A stretch of DNA of 64,000 nt from Microbacterium kyungheense (GTDB lineage Bacteria > Actinomycetota > Actinomycetes > Actinomycetales > Microbacteriaceae). Location of the stretch: contig NZ_VFPE01000003.1 of assembly GCF_006783905.1 (NCBI RefSeq), positions 227,659-291,658 of the forward strand. Direction: 5' to 3'. The stretch's first letter is position 1, and every line of letters begins with the position of its first letter. Shown piece after piece: positions 28,546 through 36,650 of this stretch. The notes beneath the pieces are model-generated. The model made no database searches. It was not told the DNA's origin and worked only from the letters and a program-made list of their open reading frames with translations. The position numbers were made by a program, and so were the translations under genes.

Positions 28546-28872
28546 TCAGTTGATGCCGGGGATGACCAGCCAGTGGTTGACCAGCACGATCCACAGCGCG
28601 ATCACGGCGAGGGCCGCGATCGCGATGCCGACGCCCTGGCGTCCGCGGAACACGATCCCGATGACCACGACGATGAGCGTCGCAATGGCCAGGACCAGGG
28701 ATCCGAACGGGATGCCGGGCAGGAAGAGCGACAGCACGAACAGCGCCGCGACGACGATCTCGATGATGCCGACGATGGTGTTGCCCTTGCCCCGGACGCG
28801 GAGGATGCCGTCGATGAGAGCGAGGATGCCGCCGACGAGGGCGATGAGCAGGAGCCAGCTGAGGGTGATCAA
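28546..28872 (-). CDS. Small integral membrane protein, function unknown
   Basis: About 108 residues, almost wholly hydrophobic, with three to four predicted helices (ITLSWLLLIALVGGILALID, GIIEIVVAALFVLSLFLP, GSLVLAIATLIVVVIGIVF, IAIAALAVIALWIVLVNHW). TTG 28872 is preferred: AGAAGG lies upstream and a TAGGCT -10 box sits at 28925-28930, inside the longer frame that starts at ATG 28944. That longer start would put the promoter inside the coding region. No function can be assigned; similar short membrane proteins are common in Actinobacteria. Confidence 0.65.
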   Translation of the reverse strand: MITLSWLLLIALVGGILALIDGILRVRGKGNTIVGIIEIVVAALFVLSLFLPGIPFGSLVLAIATLIVVVIGIVFRGRQGVGIAIAALAVIALWIVLVNHWLVIPGIN

Positions 28873-29062
28873 GGCGGGGGGACCCTTCTCGAGGAACGCC
28901 GCGGCGGTCGCCGGGGCGCCGGTCAGCCTATCGACGGGGCGCACCGCGCTGCCCGGCAGCCCTGGGGGCTGGACGCGGGGCCCTGCCGACTGGTATTGCG
29001 CGATGGCGACGGAGCCGAGGCATCCGTCGCCATCGCATGTCAGCGGGTCGTCCGGCGCCGCT

Positions 29063-30607
29063 CTACGACGTGCAGGCGCGCCCGTCGAGCAGGAACTGCC
29101 ACGGCGTCGTCAGCACGCCCTTGGCGTGGACGACGGTGTCGGGCGCGTTGCCGGTGCGCTTGGTCGCCCCCGTCACCGTGACGACGTCGGCGGACTGCGC
29201 CACCGCCGCGCGCGTCGCCCTCGCGATGTGCTGTCCGTCGGGCACGGCGAAGCTCAGCGAGAACCCGTCGCCGACCTCGCCCGACAGGCGCACCGCGGCA
29301 GACGTGCCATCGGCCGACGGAGTCCACTCGACGTGGCAGTCCAGAGGCGCGATGGCCGGGTCGGCGAGCGCGATCAGCTCACGCGCCTGCTGCACGAACC
29401 ACTGGCAGGCGGCGGGGTCCTCGTAGCCTCGTTCGGGATCGATCGGGCCGGCCGTTCCGCGGTAGCACTTGCCGTCGGACTCGCCCGGCACCTTGATCCA
29501 CAGGTACGCGTCGATCAGCGGGTCGCCGGTGTCGGTCGACGGACGCTCCCCGAGCCCGCGGCCGGGCGGGTTGCACCAGTCCTCGGGGTCGCTGTAGACG
29601 CCTGCGGGCGGGGTCCACGTGCCCTGTCCGTTGCGGCTCGTGTCGATGACGAAGTGCGCCATCGCCGCGGGGTCCATGGTGCGCCCGGTGTCGGCGTACG
29701 CCTGGGCGAAGGCCGCGTCCGACAGCCCCCACGTCGAGAAGTCCGAGGGGCTCGCCGGGTAGTACTGGCTCGCGCACCACTGCGGCTGCCACCAGGTGTG
29801 CTGCGACAGGTCGAGGCACTGCGAGATCCACGAGCCGTACTTCTGCAGCCGTTCGGTCGGCACGTAGTTCGAGGCGTTCAGGAAGAACCCGTCGGCATCG
29901 GCCACGCCCGCCTTCATGAGCCGGTCGGTGATGTCGCCGACCCCGAGCCAGCCGGAGTGCGTGCCGTCGAGGTAGACGGAGGTCGCGGCTCCGGACTTCA
30001 GCGCCTGGACCGCGTGGTTCAGCTGCACGAAGCGCTCGGATGCCGCGGTCGCGGGATCGGCCTCTGCGGGCTTGCACCACTCGCTGTCGCCGTTGATGGT
30101 CGTGTACCAGGGGATGATGCCCAGCCCGTCGGGCTCGAGGATCACGCTGGCCGGGCGATCGCCGATGCCCGCGGCGACGGCGTCGATCCACGCCTCGTAC
30201 TCGGCGGTGCTCGTCGCGCCGCCGGCCGAGTACTGCGCGCAATCGCGGAACGGCAGGTTGTAGGCCACCAGCACGGGCATGCGTCCCTGCGCCGCGGCGG
30301 CGGTGACGATCGCGTCGGCGGCGGCCTCCGCCTCGGCCGGGGTGCCCGAGGTCAGCCATTCGGCCGACGGGATCGAGCCGAGCAGCTGCGCGTCGTCGCG
30401 CGCCTGCCCGCTCAGCGACTGCGCGGCTTCGAGGGTCGTGCTCCACGGGTTCACGTAGAGGTCCGAACCGGCGAGGCCGGTGGCGTCGTCAGCGGCCGCG
30501 GCCGTCGCGGTCAGCGGCAGGGCCATCGCCGCGGCGAGCAGGGCCGTCGCAGCGATGGCGACCGCGCGCCGGCGATGCGGCACGCGGCGGGTGGATGCGG
30601 GGATCAC
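29063..30607 (-). CDS. Secreted GH6 cellulase with C-terminal CBM2-like domain
   Basis: A 514-residue exported endo- or exo-1,4-glucanase. An arginine-rich n-region and hydrophobic core (RRRAVAIAATALLAAAMALP) form a signal peptide to about residue 37. The GH6 domain shows YNLPFRDCAQYSAGG, VILEPDGLG, DGTHSGWLG, FVIDTSRNGQG and WIKVPGESDGKC, including the two catalytic aspartate regions and disulfide cysteines. The last 100 residues (from LDCHVEW to LLDGRAC) follow the CBM2 pattern, but several surface tryptophans expected in cellulose-binding CBM2 are absent. GTG 30607 lies behind AGGAG. A perfect CebR-type box is upstream. Confidence 0.92.
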   Translation of the reverse strand: MIPASTRRVPHRRRAVAIAATALLAAAMALPLTATAAAADDATGLAGSDLYVNPWSTTLEAAQSLSGQARDDAQLLGSIPSAEWLTSGTPAEAEAAADAIVTAAAAQGRMPVLVAYNLPFRDCAQYSAGGATSTAEYEAWIDAVAAGIGDRPASVILEPDGLGIIPWYTTINGDSEWCKPAEADPATAASERFVQLNHAVQALKSGAATSVYLDGTHSGWLGVGDITDRLMKAGVADADGFFLNASNYVPTERLQKYGSWISQCLDLSQHTWWQPQWCASQYYPASPSDFSTWGLSDAAFAQAYADTGRTMDPAAMAHFVIDTSRNGQGTWTPPAGVYSDPEDWCNPPGRGLGERPSTDTGDPLIDAYLWIKVPGESDGKCYRGTAGPIDPERGYEDPAACQWFVQQARELIALADPAIAPLDCHVEWTPSADGTSAAVRLSGEVGDGFSLSFAVPDGQHIARATRAAVAQSADVVTVTGATKRTGNAPDTVVHAKGVLTTPWQFLLDGRACTS

Positions 30608-30672
30608 GGTTTCTCCTGAGGTCGTCGTCGACCGCCGGGCGTCGTCGTCCGGGGAGCGGGCATCGCCGAGCG

Positions 30673-30686
30673 TGGGAGCGCTCCCA
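30673..30686. promoter_or_regulatory. CebR/CelR-type operator (perfect palindrome)
   Basis: TGGGAGCGCTCCCA is the known binding sequence of the cellobiose-responsive LacI-family repressors CebR and CelR of Streptomyces and Thermobifida. It lies about 65 nt upstream of the GH6 start, so cellulase expression should respond to cellobiose. No LacI gene is adjacent. Confidence 0.85.
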
Positions 30687-30752
30687 CGATGTTCACTGGG
30701 GCCAGGATCGCGCACGCGCACTCGCCACGTCAATGGGGACGGATGCCGCCGC

Positions 30753-31601
30753 TCAGCCGCGTGCGGGGAAGCGCTGGTCGAGCCACGCCAGCAGGTCCGC
30801 GCGCACATCGGCCTGCATGACCTCGTTGAAGATCTCGTGGCGTGCGCCGGGGTAGACGAGCGTCGTCACATCCGTGAAGCGTGAGCGCGTGCGGTACGCG
30901 TCCGCCAGGCGGTGGACGCTACGGGGCCCGCCGACGGTGTCGTCGCGTCCGACCATCAGGAGCGTCGGGATGCCGCGCCCGACGCGCTTACGGGGACGGC
31001 CGAAGATGCGCAGCACCTCTATCGGACCGAAGAGCGCCATCGGCGACTCCTCTGTGGTCAACGGGTCATCGCGGAACGCCGCACCCACCGCGGGATCCGT
31101 CGAGAGCCACTCCAACCCGGTCGCCGTCGGCGATTTCCAGGGGTCGTTGTGCCCGCCGGTGCGCAGCGATCCCGGCATGCGGTAAGCCGAACCGCTGAGC
31201 ACCAGGCCGTCGAACCCATCGGGATGGTCGTTGACCAGCATCTGCGCCAGGAACGAACCGCCCGAGTGCCCGAACAGCACGAGGGGAAGATCGGGGGCCT
31301 CGGCCCGAATGAGCTCGCTGAGCTGCCACATCGCCGCCAGCGTCGCCCGGACCCCGCCCGGACCGAGCTTGCCGAGCTTCGACACGTCGCCGCCGTGCTG
31401 CTTCATGCCCGTTCGGCCGTGTCCACGAAGGTCGGCCGCATACACCGTGATACCGCGCGCGGTGAGCGCCTCGATCAGCGCGGCGTACCGCCCGGCGTGC
31501 TCACCGACGCCGTGGATGAGCTGCAGGACCGCCCGAGGCTCGGTCGCCGCGTGGACGTCGTAGACGATCGTGACACCGTGCGCGTCGATGAACTCGGGCA
31601 T
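30753..31601 (-). CDS. Alpha/beta hydrolase, monoacylglycerol-lipase-like
   Basis: A 282-residue serine hydrolase of the lysophospholipase/monoglyceride lipase type. Features are LQLIHGVGEHAGRY (oxyanion), ADLRGHGRT, the elbow LFGHSGGSFLAQ (about 110-121), an aspartate in MVGRDDTVGG and histidine in PGARHEIFNE. The triad is complete. It has no signal peptide and probably hydrolyses monoacylglycerols or similar esters in the cytoplasm. A TAGACT -10 box (31608-31613) ends 6 nt before ATG 31601, another leaderless start. Confidence 0.87.
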   Translation of the reverse strand: MPEFIDAHGVTIVYDVHAATEPRAVLQLIHGVGEHAGRYAALIEALTARGITVYAADLRGHGRTGMKQHGGDVSKLGKLGPGGVRATLAAMWQLSELIRAEAPDLPLVLFGHSGGSFLAQMLVNDHPDGFDGLVLSGSAYRMPGSLRTGGHNDPWKSPTATGLEWLSTDPAVGAAFRDDPLTTEESPMALFGPIEVLRIFGRPRKRVGRGIPTLLMVGRDDTVGGPRSVHRLADAYRTRSRFTDVTTLVYPGARHEIFNEVMQADVRADLLAWLDQRFPARG

Positions 31602-31638
31602 GCCAGGAGTCTAGGGGTGCGGCATCCCGAAACTATCT

Positions 31639-31651
31639 TTAGCAAGGCTAA
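31639..31651. promoter_or_regulatory. Putative MarR operator
   Basis: TTAGCAAGGCTAA is a 5-bp inverted repeat (TTAGC/GCTAA) with a 3-nt spacer, just upstream of a TAGGCT -10 candidate and the MarR start at 31673. A related half-site GGCTAA follows at 31659. Confidence 0.5.
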
Positions 31652-31672
31652 TGAGCTAGGCTAACTATCCGG

Positions 31673-32143
31673 ATGAGCAGCCACGGAACACTTACGACAG
31701 AACCCACGACGCCCGACGACCACGCAGACCTCTCCGCCGCCGCCTCGCAGCTGAGGATCGCGACCTTCCGCCTCGCGCGACGCATGCGCACGCAGCGCGC
31801 CGTCGACTCCATGAGCGACGGGCAGTTCGCCGTCCTCGCCGCCCTCTGGAAGCAGGGCCCGCACACGCTCGGCGAGCTCGCCGAGCGCGAGCGGGTGTCG
31901 GCGCCGTCGATGAACCGCACCGTCAACTGCCTGCAGGACTCGGGCTGGATCACCCGCACCGCCGACGAGAAAGACGGACGCAAGGTCGTGATCTCGCTCA
32001 CCGACGCCGGCCGCTCCGTCGTCGACGAGACCGCGCGCCGGCGGGACGCGTGGGTCGAGTCCGCGCTCGCGCAGCTGACCGACCAGGAGCGCGCCACCAT
32101 CGCCCAGGCCGCCGAGATCATGGCTCGGATGGTGACGCTGTGA
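31673..32143 (+). CDS. MarR-family transcriptional regulator
   Basis: A 156-residue winged-helix MarR protein. SDGQFAVLAALWKQGPHTLGELAERERVS-type sequence forms helices 2-3, followed by the recognition helix SAPSMNRTVNCLQDSGWI and the wing RTADEKDGRKVVISLTDAG. It is translationally coupled to an MFS exporter and preceded by a TTAGC/GCTAA dyad. Repression of its own operon with release by the exported toxic compound is the usual arrangement. The ligand is unknown. Confidence 0.9.
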   Translation: MSSHGTLTTEPTTPDDHADLSAAASQLRIATFRLARRMRTQRAVDSMSDGQFAVLAALWKQGPHTLGELAERERVSAPSMNRTVNCLQDSGWITRTADEKDGRKVVISLTDAGRSVVDETARRRDAWVESALAQLTDQERATIAQAAEIMARMVTL

Positions 32144-33489
32144 AGGCGATGTTCCGCTCGCTGTCGCTGTACAACTTCCGCGTCTGGTTCATCGGCGCGC
32201 TCATCTCGAACATCGGCGGCTGGATGCAGTCGACCGCCCAGGACTGGGTGGTGCTCACCGAGCTGACGAACCACGACGCCACCGCGATGGGCGTCACGAT
32301 GGCGCTGCAGTTCGGGCCGCCGCTCGTGCTCGTGGGCGTCACCGGGTGGATCGCCGACCGGTTCGACCGGCGCAAGCTGCTCATGCTGACGCAGTCCGCC
32401 CTCATGCTCCTCGCCGTCGCGGTCGGCGTGCTGCTGCTGACCGGCGTGATGACGCTGCCGCTGATGTGGCTGTTCGCCCTCGGCTTCGGCATCGCCAACG
32501 CGTTCGACGCCCCGGCACGGCAGGCGTTCGTCTCGGACGTCGTGGCGAAGGAGAACACCTCCAACGCCGTCGCCCTCAACGCCGCGTCCTTCAACACCGC
32601 CCGCCTCATCGGGCCCGCGATCGGCGGCATCATGATCGTGCTCGTCGGCACCGGCTGGATGTTCCTGGCCAACGCCGTGACGTTCCTCGCGATGCTCATC
32701 GCGCTGTGGGCGATGCGCACGGACGAGCTGGTCCCCCGCGTGCGGGCTCCCGGTGCGGCGCGCCTGGCCGACGGCTTCCGCTACGTCGCCCGCCGCCCCG
32801 ACCTCATCGTCACGTTCGTCATGGTGTTCCTGATCGGCGCCTTCGGCATGAACTTCCCGATCTTCGCCTCGACGATGGCGCTCGAGTTCGGCCGCGACGC
32901 CGACGGCTACGGACTGCTGAGCTCGGTGCTCGCGATCGGCTCGCTGGCCGGCGCGCTGCTGTCGGCGCGACGCGACCGCGCGCGACTGCGCGTGGCGATC
33001 TACGCCGCCGGAGGCTTCGGCGTCGTGTCGCTCGTGTCGTCGCTGATGCCGGAGTACGTGCTGTACGCCGCGACCCTCGTCTTCGTCGGCTTCTGCACGG
33101 TGACGATGCTCACGACCGCCAACGGCTACGTGCAGACCTCGACCGATCCGTCGCTGCGGGGACGCGTGCTCGCGTTGTACATGGCGGTCATCATGGGCGC
33201 CACCCCGATCGGCGCGCCGATCGCCGGCTGGGTCGCCACGACCTTCGGCCCGCGCGCCGCGATCCAGGTCGGCGCGGTCGCGGGGCTCCTCGCCTGCGTG
33301 ATCGGCATGACGTGGATGATCGCGTCCGGCCGGATGCGCCGCCACGAGTCGCGACGGTTCCTGCTGACCGTGGACGAGACGCGTCCGCTCACGATCGTCG
33401 CGCCGGAGGAGTTCAGCGACGAGGTCGCCGCCACCACCCCGATCCGGTCGATCACCGACGACGAGAGACGCGCCGCCAAAGCCCGCTGA
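32140..33489 (+). CDS. MFS exporter (EntS/MFS_3 type)
   Basis: A 449-residue major facilitator of the exporter group that includes EntS. Twelve hydrophobic segments are seen, with MQSTAQDWVVL in helix 1-2, GWIADRFDRRKLLMLTQ between helices 2 and 3, and DAPARQAFVSDVV after helix 4, all typical of this branch. A soluble tail of about 45 residues ends the protein. GTG 32140 overlaps the MarR stop; ATG 32149 is a possible start. It presumably exports a drug or siderophore-like compound that MarR senses. Confidence 0.87.
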   Translation: MKAMFRSLSLYNFRVWFIGALISNIGGWMQSTAQDWVVLTELTNHDATAMGVTMALQFGPPLVLVGVTGWIADRFDRRKLLMLTQSALMLLAVAVGVLLLTGVMTLPLMWLFALGFGIANAFDAPARQAFVSDVVAKENTSNAVALNAASFNTARLIGPAIGGIMIVLVGTGWMFLANAVTFLAMLIALWAMRTDELVPRVRAPGAARLADGFRYVARRPDLIVTFVMVFLIGAFGMNFPIFASTMALEFGRDADGYGLLSSVLAIGSLAGALLSARRDRARLRVAIYAAGGFGVVSLVSSLMPEYVLYAATLVFVGFCTVTMLTTANGYVQTSTDPSLRGRVLALYMAVIMGATPIGAPIAGWVATTFGPRAAIQVGAVAGLLACVIGMTWMIASGRMRRHESRRFLLTVDETRPLTIVAPEEFSDEVAATTPIRSITDDERRAAKAR

Positions 33490-33529
33490 GCTGCAAGGGG
33501 GCGAGGCGCCCCGGCAGCACCTGCGGGGG

Positions 33530-34783
33530 TCAGCGCGGCTCGCGCACCCCCACGCGCTCGAGGTGCGCGTTCGTGAACCGGCCGTCCGGGTCGAGGCGTT
33601 CGAACACGGCACGCGCGTCGGCCAGCCGCGGGTGCACGCGCTCGATCGCGGCACGGTCGAAGCCGTGCACCTTGCCCCAGTGCGGGCGGGCGCCGAACGG
33701 CTCCAGTGCGGCCTCGATGCGCGCGACGGCGGCGACCACGTCGTCGGGCCGATCGGAGTACCACGTGAAGTGGATGATCGCGCTGTCGCGTCCGTAGGCG
33801 GGGCTCAGCCACAGCCCGTCGGCGGCCGCCGTGCGCAGCTCGGTCCAGAAGAGGAGCGGACGCAGGCCGTCGGCGAGCGCCCGCACCGCGTCCAGTGCGG
33901 CGGGGGCCAGTGCGCGGTCGACGAAGTACTCCGTCTGGATCTCGTCGCCCAGCGAGGGCTGCGCGTCGAGCCGGAAGTGCGGCAGCCGCAGCAGCCACGG
34001 ACCGGGCACGCCGCCGATCTCGGTGGCGTTGTCGCCCTCGACGAAGGGCGACACCTCGCCGTGGGTGCGCACCCCGTCCAGGAGCGCGTCGGGCACCGCG
34101 TCGTCGTCGGCCTCGAGCCGGGTCTTGACCCAGACGAACCCGACCGACGGCTCCTCCCACCGCGAGAACACCGACACGCTGTATCCGGCGGCCGTGAGCT
34201 CGTCGTAACGCGCGAGGGCGGCATCCCACGACACTCCCGTGTACAGGTCCTGCCGCAGGCGGAACGCGGGCACGAGGTCGAGGGTCAGCGAGACGACGAT
34301 GCCGTACGCGCCGAGGCCGACCACCAGGGCGTCGAAGTCCGGATCGCCGCGGCGCACCTCGTGCACCTCGGCGTCGGCGCCGACGTAGCGCAGGGCGCGA
34401 ACCGAGGCCGACAGCACCGGGTTGGCATCGCCGGAACCGTGCGTGCCGGTGGCGGTCGCGCCGCCCACGTTGATGTGCGGCAGCGACCCCATGTTGCGCA
34501 GCGCCCAGCCGCGCTCGTGCAGCCAGACGGCCAGGACGCCGTAGCGGATGCCGGCGGGCACCGTCACGGTGCCCGCGCCCTCGTCGAGCTCGAACTCGGG
34601 GGCGAAGCCGGTGACGTCGACGAGCGTGCCGGTCGTGTCGGGGAGGTCCGTGAACGAATGGCGCGTGCCCAGCGCGCGCACGCGGCCGGGCTCGGCGAGT
34701 GCGCGCCGCACGTCGTCGACGGTGGATGCCGTCACGATCCGCGGCGCCGTGTACTCGTAGTTGCCTGCCCAGTTGCGCGGCAT
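33530..34783 (-). CDS. FAD-dependent alditol (xylitol/sorbitol) oxidase
   Basis: A 417-residue VAO-type flavoprotein, matching the length of Streptomyces alditol oxidase (418). ALGTRHSF carries the histidine (H42) expected to bind FAD covalently. GGATATGTHGSGDANPVLS is the FAD-binding loop and HWGKVH lies near the C-terminus. The enzymes oxidise the terminal hydroxyl of xylitol, sorbitol or similar polyols with O2, giving aldose and hydrogen peroxide; a gulono- or arabinono-lactone oxidase is the alternative. ATG 34783 follows GGGAG. It diverges from a methylase gene and has no sugar operon next to it. Confidence 0.85.
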   Translation of the reverse strand: MPRNWAGNYEYTAPRIVTASTVDDVRRALAEPGRVRALGTRHSFTDLPDTTGTLVDVTGFAPEFELDEGAGTVTVPAGIRYGVLAVWLHERGWALRNMGSLPHINVGGATATGTHGSGDANPVLSASVRALRYVGADAEVHEVRRGDPDFDALVVGLGAYGIVVSLTLDLVPAFRLRQDLYTGVSWDAALARYDELTAAGYSVSVFSRWEEPSVGFVWVKTRLEADDDAVPDALLDGVRTHGEVSPFVEGDNATEIGGVPGPWLLRLPHFRLDAQPSLGDEIQTEYFVDRALAPAALDAVRALADGLRPLLFWTELRTAAADGLWLSPAYGRDSAIIHFTWYSDRPDDVVAAVARIEAALEPFGARPHWGKVHGFDRAAIERVHPRLADARAVFERLDPDGRFTNAHLERVGVREPR

Positions 34784-34933
34784 CGCACTCCCTCTCGTCT
34801 CTGCGATCGACCATTCCATCCTGCCTCGCGGCGCGGGAGCGGCCGACCGTATGTCGGAGGTTCTCCGTACCGTCGAACACGTCTTCGACGGCGTGCGCGT
34901 CATGTCGGAACCCGAGCGAGAAGGTGGGCGAGA

Positions 34934-36607
34934 ATGAGTATCGTGCCGGAACTGCTGGAGCGAGCCGCCGACGACACGGCGGGTGCGCGAAAGGCGCGCG
35001 GCGCGTTCTTCACGCCCCCGGCGATCACCCGCTTCCTCGCGCAGTGGGCGATCCGGGAGGGGACGGATGCCGTCCTGGAGCCGTCGGCCGGCGACGCGGC
35101 GTTCCTCGTCGAGGCGGTGCGCCGGCTCCGCGACCTCGGGGCCGCCGAGCCGCCCGCGGTGAGCGGCATCGAGATCCACCCGCACAGCGCAGAGGTCGGC
35201 CGCGAGCGCATCCAGAGCATCGGCGGCTCCCCCGCCCTGATCGTCGACGACTTCTTCAACGTCGAGCCCGAGGCGCGGTTCGACGCCGTGATCGGCAATC
35301 CTCCGTACATCCGCTACCAGCAGTTCACCGGCGAGGCGCGTGCGCGGGCGCGCGAGGCGGCGTTCCGCGCCGGCGTGGCGCTGACCGGGCTCGCCTCCAG
35401 CTGGGCCGCGTTCACCGTCCAGTCGGCGCTCCACCTGCGGCCCGGCGGGCGGCTCGGCCTGGTGCTGCCGGCCGAGCTGCTGAGCGTCAACTACGCGGCA
35501 CCCGTGCGCCGGTTCCTCTTCGAGCGGTTCGCCCGGCTCGAGCTCGTGCTGTTCACCGAGCAGGTCTTCGCCGAGGCCGAGGCCGATGTCGTGCTGCTGA
35601 TGGCATCCGGCTTCGACGAGGGGACGAGCCGCCATGCCACGGTGTACGAGACGACGAACGCGGCGGGGCTCACGGCGCTCCCTGAGGGCCTCACCTTCAC
35701 ACCGACCGACCCGTCCGACAAGTGGAACGCCGCGCTCGTCGATCCCGACGCGATCGAGCCGCTCCACTCCCTGCGGGAGGCGGGCTCGTTCGTGCCGCTC
35801 AAGGAGTGGGGCGAGACGACGCTCGGCATCGTGACCGGCAACAACGGCTACTTCACGCTGAGCCCCGAGCGGGCCGCCAAGCTCAAGCTCGACGCCTCCG
35901 AGGTGGTGCCGCTGTCTCCTCCGGGCAGCAGCCACCTGCGCGGCCTCGTGCTGTCGCCGGAGCTCATCGCCGAGCTCGGCGCCGCAGGGCGCGCCACCCT
36001 CATGTTCCGCCCCACGGGCGACGCACTGTCGGCCGCGGCGAAGCGGTACGTGCGCTCGGGCGAACGCGACCGCGTGCACGAGGCCTACAAGTGCCGCACG
36101 CGCTCGCCCTGGTACCGGGTTCCGCTGGTGCCGCCGGCCGACCTGCTGCTGACGTGCATGAACGCCGACACCCCCCGCCTGACCACCAACGAGGCCGGCG
36201 TGCACCACCTGAACTCGGTGCACGGCGTCTACCTCGACGCGGCGCTGCGCGACCTCGGACAAGAGCTGCTGCCGCTGGCCGCGCTCAACTCGGTGACGGT
36301 GCTCAACGCCGAGATGGTGGGTCGCGCCTACGGCGGCGGCATCCTCAAGATCGAGCCGCGCGAGGCGGACCGCTGGGCCATGCCGTCGCCGGCGCTCGTG
36401 CGGGAGCGGGCCGGCGTCTTGCGCGCGGTACGCGAGCTGGTGGCCGCCGACCTCGCGGAGGGGCGCCTGTGGCACGCGGTCCACCGGGTCGACGACGCCC
36501 TCTTCGGGGACCGCGAGCTGCCGTCTGCCGCCGACCTGCAGGCCGTGCGCGCGGCGCACACCCGCCTCATGGAGCGGCGCATCGCCCGCTCCCGCACCGT
36601 GCGCTGA
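34934..36607 (+). CDS. Eco57I/Taq-type N6-adenine DNA methyltransferase
   Basis: A 557-residue gamma-class adenine methylase. GAFFTPPAITRFL (23-35) is the entry motif of this group, LEPSAGDAAFL (48-58) is SAM motif I, and IGNPPYIRYQQF (120-131) is catalytic motif IV. The remaining 420 residues hold the target-recognition region. ATG 34934 follows GAAGGTGGGCGAG-like purines. The gene 43 bp downstream on the same strand encodes a protein of nuclease-like size, so the pair looks like a type II restriction-modification system. It may also be a methylase with an accessory protein. Confidence 0.87.
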   Translation: MSIVPELLERAADDTAGARKARGAFFTPPAITRFLAQWAIREGTDAVLEPSAGDAAFLVEAVRRLRDLGAAEPPAVSGIEIHPHSAEVGRERIQSIGGSPALIVDDFFNVEPEARFDAVIGNPPYIRYQQFTGEARARAREAAFRAGVALTGLASSWAAFTVQSALHLRPGGRLGLVLPAELLSVNYAAPVRRFLFERFARLELVLFTEQVFAEAEADVVLLMASGFDEGTSRHATVYETTNAAGLTALPEGLTFTPTDPSDKWNAALVDPDAIEPLHSLREAGSFVPLKEWGETTLGIVTGNNGYFTLSPERAAKLKLDASEVVPLSPPGSSHLRGLVLSPELIAELGAAGRATLMFRPTGDALSAAAKRYVRSGERDRVHEAYKCRTRSPWYRVPLVPPADLLLTCMNADTPRLTTNEAGVHHLNSVHGVYLDAALRDLGQELLPLAALNSVTVLNAEMVGRAYGGGILKIEPREADRWAMPSPALVRERAGVLRAVRELVAADLAEGRLWHAVHRVDDALFGDRELPSAADLQAVRAAHTRLMERRIARSRTVR

Positions 36608-36650
36608 GCCGCGCGTCCACCTGACCACCCGGAACCGAAGGATCCCCTCC

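Noticed and set aside
33563..34933. Long upstream extension of the methylase frame at 34934 on the plus strand
   Set aside because: The extension runs antisense through the alditol oxidase gene. Homology-like motifs begin only after ATG 34934.
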